Of a stretch of DNA of 64,000 nucleotides, positions 61,001-64,000 are shown in pieces. Within the stretch, counting starts at the first letter, position 1; each line of letters opens with the position of its first letter. A program made the translations under genes and the position numbers. Location of the stretch: the NCBI RefSeq assembly GCF_024978135.1, contig NZ_JANTEZ010000001.1:186001-250000 (forward strand), written 5' to 3'. A model generated the notes under the pieces. The model did not search any database. It had not been told where the DNA came from and saw only the letters and a list, made by a program, of their open reading frames with translations. This DNA comes from Herbiconiux gentiana (GTDB lineage Bacteria; Actinomycetota; Actinomycetes; Actinomycetales; Microbacteriaceae).

Positions 61001-61123
61001 TCAGATGGGCAGGTCGAGGCGCCAGCCAAACGACGTGCCTAACCGCGTCCGAGGCTCGGCACACATGCCTACGCCGCCGGTGCAAGGATCGGCTCCTGTA
61101 TCAGTGCGGCTCGTCTTCGTCAT
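61001..61123 (-). CDS. Candidate 40-residue leader peptide upstream of DUF3500 gene
   Basis: ATG at 61123, stop TGA at 61003-61001, two bases before the DUF3500 ATG. A GGGAG site lies nine bases upstream. The peptide (starting MTKTSRTDTG) has two cysteines and no known homologue. Because the DUF3500 start lacks its own ribosome site, translation could be coupled through this frame. It could also be chance. Confidence 0.35.
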   Translation of the reverse strand: MTKTSRTDTGADPCTGGVGMCAEPRTRLGTSFGWRLDLPI

Positions 61124-61210
61124 GGTGTTAAACTCCCGCTTCTTGGTACGTAGCGCAAAATATTATCGTGTACGAAATCCTATGTGGAAGCAACTTCGAT
61201 CACCAAAAGA

Positions 61211-61244
61211 AGTTTTGTAGGCAACATTTGCGGCCTGCAAAACT
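61211..61244. promoter_or_regulatory. Large inverted repeat, candidate operator
   Basis: Arms AGTTTTGTAGGC (61211-61222) and GCCTGCAAAACT (61233-61244) match at 11 of 12 positions with a ten-base spacer. It sits midway between two divergent genes. No T run follows on the plus strand, so an operator is more likely than a terminator. Confidence 0.55.
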
Positions 61245-61323
61245 AATGGTCAAGGCCAGTATCGGACGATCAGACTCATTTCGAGCTTCCTACACGGACT
61301 TACCGAATTTCGGGATTCAGCTT

Positions 61324-61353
61324 GTGATCGTGTGTGATTTTCCATACGATCAC
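61324..61353. promoter_or_regulatory. Operator-like inverted repeat over the hydrolase promoter
   Basis: Perfect arms GTGATCGT (61324-61331) and ACGATCAC (61346-61353) with a 14-base spacer. The right arm contains the -10 hexamer TACGAT (61345-61350), six bases before the ATG at 61357, so a bound protein would block the start of transcription. Confidence 0.6.
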
Positions 61354-61356
61354 CCC

Positions 61357-62097
61357 ATGCCCCGCGACGTGCAGTACGCCCATGACGGCACCCGTATGCG
61401 CGGACTCCTTTTCTCCACCCCTGGGGTGAGCGGCTCCCCGACGATCGTGCTGGTGCACGATGCATTCGGTCTGAACGGCCACACGCTCGAGACGGCCGAG
61501 CGCTACGCGGCCCTGGGCTTCACGGTCTTCGCCGCCGATGTCTGGGGCGACCGTCTCACGCCCCAGGCGGAGTCCGAGATCGGCCCCCTGATCGGCGGCA
61601 TGGTCGGTGACCGCGCACGCTGGATAAGCAGGATCGCAGCCGCGCACGAGGCCGCGGCCGCGCAACCGGAGGTCGACGCATCCGCTCTCGTCACCATCGG
61701 GTACTGCTTCGGCGGATCGTCGGCGCTCGAATACCTGCGCACCGGCGGGCGCACACGGGGCGTCGTCAGCATCCACGGCGGACTCGACCTGCTGGCACCC
61801 GACTGGAGCGGTGCGCGGACCGATGCGCGCGTGCTCGTGTGCACGGGCGCCGACGACCCAATGGCCACCCGCGAGCAACGTGCCGCACTCGAGACCGCGA
61901 TGACCGGGGCGGGCCTCGACTGGGAGACCGACCTCTACAGCGACACGAAGCACGCCTTCACGAACCCCTCATCCAGCCACTCGCCCATGCCCCACGTCGT
62001 GGCCTACAACCCCCGGAGCGCCGCGCGCGCCTGGGAGTCGACCACCCGCCTCCTCGGCGAACTGTTTCCCGAAATCAAGGAGAAGAACCATGCCTGA
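61357..62097 (+). CDS. Dienelactone hydrolase family protein
   Basis: A 246-residue alpha/beta hydrolase with the Cys-Asp-His triad: nucleophile Cys117 in IGYCFGGSS, Asp166 in CTGADDP and His199 in DTKHAFTNP. The family hydrolyses lactones such as 4-carboxymethylenebut-2-en-4-olide in ortho-type pathways and other carboxylic esters. The ATG at 61357 is chosen from its TACGAT -10 placement; the frame is open to 61168 but that part is promoter DNA. It overlaps the monooxygenase gene by eight bases. Confidence 0.9.
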   Translation: MPRDVQYAHDGTRMRGLLFSTPGVSGSPTIVLVHDAFGLNGHTLETAERYAALGFTVFAADVWGDRLTPQAESEIGPLIGGMVGDRARWISRIAAAHEAAAAQPEVDASALVTIGYCFGGSSALEYLRTGGRTRGVVSIHGGLDLLAPDWSGARTDARVLVCTGADDPMATREQRAALETAMTGAGLDWETDLYSDTKHAFTNPSSSHSPMPHVVAYNPRSAARAWESTTRLLGELFPEIKEKNHA

Positions 62098-63388
62098 CAC
62101 CGACATCGACGTCGCCATCATCGGAGCAGGGCCGGCTGGCCTCGCCGCCGCCCTGCGGCTGCACCAGAGGGGATTCCGCCCGAAGATCTACGAGTCGGTC
62201 GAAGAGCTCAAGCCACTCGGCGTCGGCATCGACGTGAAGGTCTACGGCTCGAAGGAGCTCGACGAGCTCGGCCTGCTCGAGGAGTTCCGGGCGATCTCCG
62301 TCGACGCCCAGGAGTCGATCTTCTTCAACAAGTACGGCCAGGAGATCTACGCCGAGCTCTGCGGCGTGCACATGGGCTACCTCTACGAGCAGCGCTTCGT
62401 GCACCGCGGCTACCTGCAGATGCTGCTCTACCGCACCGTTCTCGAGCGACTCGGCGACGACGCCGTCATCAAGGGGCAGCGCTTTCTGGGGTACACGCAG
62501 GATGCCGACGGCGTGACCCTCGACCTGCAGAACCGCGACGGCAGCTCGAGCACGGCCCGCGCCGACCTCGTGATCGCCGCCGACGGCATCAACTCCACCA
62601 CCCGTCGCCAGATGCACCCCGAGAGCTCGGAGCCCGTCTACTCGGGCATCACCATGTGGCGGGGAACCACCCTCATGAAGCCGTTCAAGACCGGCGGCAC
62701 CATCCTGCACATCGGGGCGCCGCAGATCTCCAGCATGATCGTGTACCCGATCGCCGACGACTTTGAGGGCTCGGGTCTCACCCTGGTGAACTGGGTGGTC
62801 GAGGCGACCCGCGACCAGTCCGTCGAGGACTGGAACCAGCTCGGCAGCGTCGACGAGATCATCCACTACTACGACGACACCCACATCGAGTTCCTCGACT
62901 TGCAGCAGATGCTGCGCGACGCACGGGAGGTCTACCTCTTCCCGCTCATCCGGCACGACCCGCTCGACAGCTGGATCGACGGCCGGGTCGTGATGATCGG
63001 CGACGCCGCCCACGCCATGTACCCGCGCGGCGGGAACGGTGCGTGCCAGGCGATCGTCGACGGCGGCGCCCTGGCCGAGAAGCTCGCCACCATCGACGAC
63101 GTGGACGAGGCACTGCAGGCGTTCCAGGACCAGCGGCTCAAGGCCGTCAACGGCATCGTGATGGCGCACCGCGGCGAGGGTTACGAGGTCATACGCCGCA
63201 TGGTCGAGGAGCGCACCGGCGGCGAGCGCATCGGCGACATCGAAGACGTGCTGCCGCTGGCCGAGGCCGACGAGATCTTCAGCAAGTACCACAAGCTCGT
63301 GGGCCAGGAGCGGCCGGGCCGCGACGCCGGCGAGGCCACCGGCTTCCGCACCTGGGATCTCGCGGAGAGCGAGGCGGGAACCCGATGA
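62090..63388 (+). CDS. FAD-dependent aromatic monooxygenase
   Basis: A 432-residue class A flavoprotein hydroxylase. The dinucleotide motif is VAIIGAGPAGLAAAL (near residue 7), the DG motif AADGINSTTRRQ, and the GD motif VVMIGDAAHAMYPRGGNGACQAI. Related enzymes hydroxylate salicylate, 6-hydroxynicotinate or similar carboxylated or hydroxylated rings. In this operon it probably prepares a catechol for ring cleavage. ATG overlaps the hydrolase gene; stop overlaps the next ATG by four bases. Confidence 0.92.
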   Translation: MPDTDIDVAIIGAGPAGLAAALRLHQRGFRPKIYESVEELKPLGVGIDVKVYGSKELDELGLLEEFRAISVDAQESIFFNKYGQEIYAELCGVHMGYLYEQRFVHRGYLQMLLYRTVLERLGDDAVIKGQRFLGYTQDADGVTLDLQNRDGSSSTARADLVIAADGINSTTRRQMHPESSEPVYSGITMWRGTTLMKPFKTGGTILHIGAPQISSMIVYPIADDFEGSGLTLVNWVVEATRDQSVEDWNQLGSVDEIIHYYDDTHIEFLDLQQMLRDAREVYLFPLIRHDPLDSWIDGRVVMIGDAAHAMYPRGGNGACQAIVDGGALAEKLATIDDVDEALQAFQDQRLKAVNGIVMAHRGEGYEVIRRMVEERTGGERIGDIEDVLPLAEADEIFSKYHKLVGQERPGRDAGEATGFRTWDLAESEAGTR

Positions 63389-63825
63389 GCGACGCGGATG
63401 TCGCGGCGGTGCTCGAGACGGAGGCGCGTCGCATCCGGGCCCTGATCGACGGCGACGTGGCGGCTCTCGACGAGCTCTACGACGACAGCCTCGTGCACAT
63501 CCACGCCCCCGGACTCGTACAGAACAAGATTCAGCTGCTCGAGCACGTGGCCGTGCGCCGGGCGTATCTCGACATCACCCGGGGCGAGCTGACCGTTCGG
63601 GTCTTCGGAGACGTGGCCGTCGTGACGGGGCCGATGCTCAACCGGCTCCGCACCGCCGAGGGCGGCGAGCGCACGGTGGACGGGGTCGTCACGCAGGTGC
63701 TCCGACGAAACGGAGCCGATTGGCGGTTCGTGAGCTTTCAGATGACCCCCATCGCGGAGCAGGCCTGGGGCGCCCTGCCCTCCGAGCAGAGAACCCCCGA
63801 GCCCGCAGAGGGGCAGAAAGCATGA
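63385..63825 (+). CDS. NTF2-like (DUF4440/SnoaL) protein
   Basis: A 146-residue alpha+beta cone protein. EARRIRALIDGDVAALDELYDDSLVHIHAPGLVQNKIQLLEHV is typical of the SnoaL-like fold, and the later strands (VRVFGDVAVVTGPML, WRFVSFQMTPI) complete it. It may be an isomerase, dehydratase or decarboxylase acting on pathway intermediates. Overlaps both neighbours by four bases. Confidence 0.85.
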   Translation: MSDADVAAVLETEARRIRALIDGDVAALDELYDDSLVHIHAPGLVQNKIQLLEHVAVRRAYLDITRGELTVRVFGDVAVVTGPMLNRLRTAEGGERTVDGVVTQVLRRNGADWRFVSFQMTPIAEQAWGALPSEQRTPEPAEGQKA

Positions 63826-64000
63826 AGCTCGCCCGCTACCGCACCGCCGACGGCCCGATCCGGCTCGGCCGGGTCGACGGCGACCAGATCACCGACATCT
63901 CGGATGTCGCGGGCGTCGGCACCTCGCTCCGCGCCATCCTGCCCGAACTCGACTCGCTCCGCGACGCCATCCTCGCCTCCGACGGAGCGGTGCTCCCGCT
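63822..64000 (+). CDS. FAH-family hydrolase/isomerase, 3' end cut by window
   Basis: Only about 59 residues are present, starting MKLARYRTADGPIRLGRV, with the FAH N-terminal domain (GVGTSLRAILPELD). The catalytic metal site lies beyond the window. Probably a 2-oxohept-3-ene-dioate isomerase or fumarylpyruvate hydrolase continuing the operon. ATG overlaps the upstream stop by four bases. Confidence 0.8.
   Translation, partial: MKLARYRTADGPIRLGRVDGDQITDISDVAGVGTSLRAILPELDSLRDAILASDGAVLP

Larger units (their letters stand above)
60999..61356. other. 358-bp divergent control region between DUF3500 and dienelactone hydrolase genes
   Basis: AT-rich relative to the window. It holds a candidate 40-codon leader frame on the minus strand (61001-61123), a TCGTGTACGA palindrome (61166-61175), a large inverted repeat (61211-61244) and a second one over the hydrolase promoter (61324-61353). 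A minus-strand TAATAT (-10 candidate, about 61160-61165) lies between the palindrome and the leader frame. Confidence 0.6.

Overview
The window is high-GC DNA with dense, short-gapped genes. Mycothiol synthesis (mshC), RbpA, PafB/PafC and a tatA-tatC-helY block point to an actinomycete; gene order and style suggest Microbacteriaceae (family-level inference). I see no IS element, prophage, CRISPR array or rRNA. One RNA gene, tRNA-Leu(GAG), is clear. Both ends cut genes: a DEDDh exonuclease on the left and a fumarylacetoacetase-fold enzyme on the right.

Layout. 0-16 kb is mostly housekeeping: exonuclease, trehalose synthase, alpha/beta hydrolase and GT4 glycosyltransferase, phosphatase, sirtuin, SpoU methyltransferase, APC permease, D-Ala-D-Ala carboxypeptidase, SGNH hydrolase, SF2 helicase, POT transporter, and a small molybdenum oxidoreductase with a flavin reductase. 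16-31.5 kb is a conserved actinobacterial chromosomal block: M20 peptidase, uppP, mshC, PAC2-family gene, HAD phosphatase, trmI, FKBP lipoprotein, pafB, pafC, tatA, tatC, helY, lnt, rbpA. In the usual version of this block the Pup-proteasome genes lie between trmI and pafB; here only the FKBP lipoprotein gene lies there. 31.6-36.3 kb holds GDPD, SPFH/NfeD, SDR, NUDIX and HdeD-like genes. 36.4-40.9 kb is a four-gene operon: lipoprotein, peptidoglycan-binding membrane-fusion protein, MacB-type ATPase and permease.

40.9-64 kb is accessory. It starts with an orphan Imm11-type immunity gene beside 0.7 kb of gene-poor, AT-richer DNA. A secreted Asp-box/ricin/CWB2 protein follows. Next is a minus-strand sugar-utilisation operon (binding protein, two permeases, LacI regulator, GH3, GH95). 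The last part is an aromatic meta-cleavage cluster in several transcription units: homoprotocatechuate-type dioxygenase, RraA-fold aldolase, HpaH-like hydratase, HpaI-like aldolase, LysR and GntR regulators, a DUF3500 protein, dienelactone hydrolase, FAD monooxygenase, NTF2-like protein and FAH protein.

Two window-wide patterns stand out. About fifteen genes have a TANNNT-like -10 hexamer placed 6-8 nt before the start codon and no Shine-Dalgarno sequence, the architecture of leaderless mRNAs. The hexamer GGATGC/GCATCC recurs through coding DNA, often forcing the otherwise rare Asp codon GAT. The most interesting accessory locus is the DUF3500/aromatic cluster: it places an uncharacterised protein family in a catabolic context and has several strong inverted repeats in its control regions.
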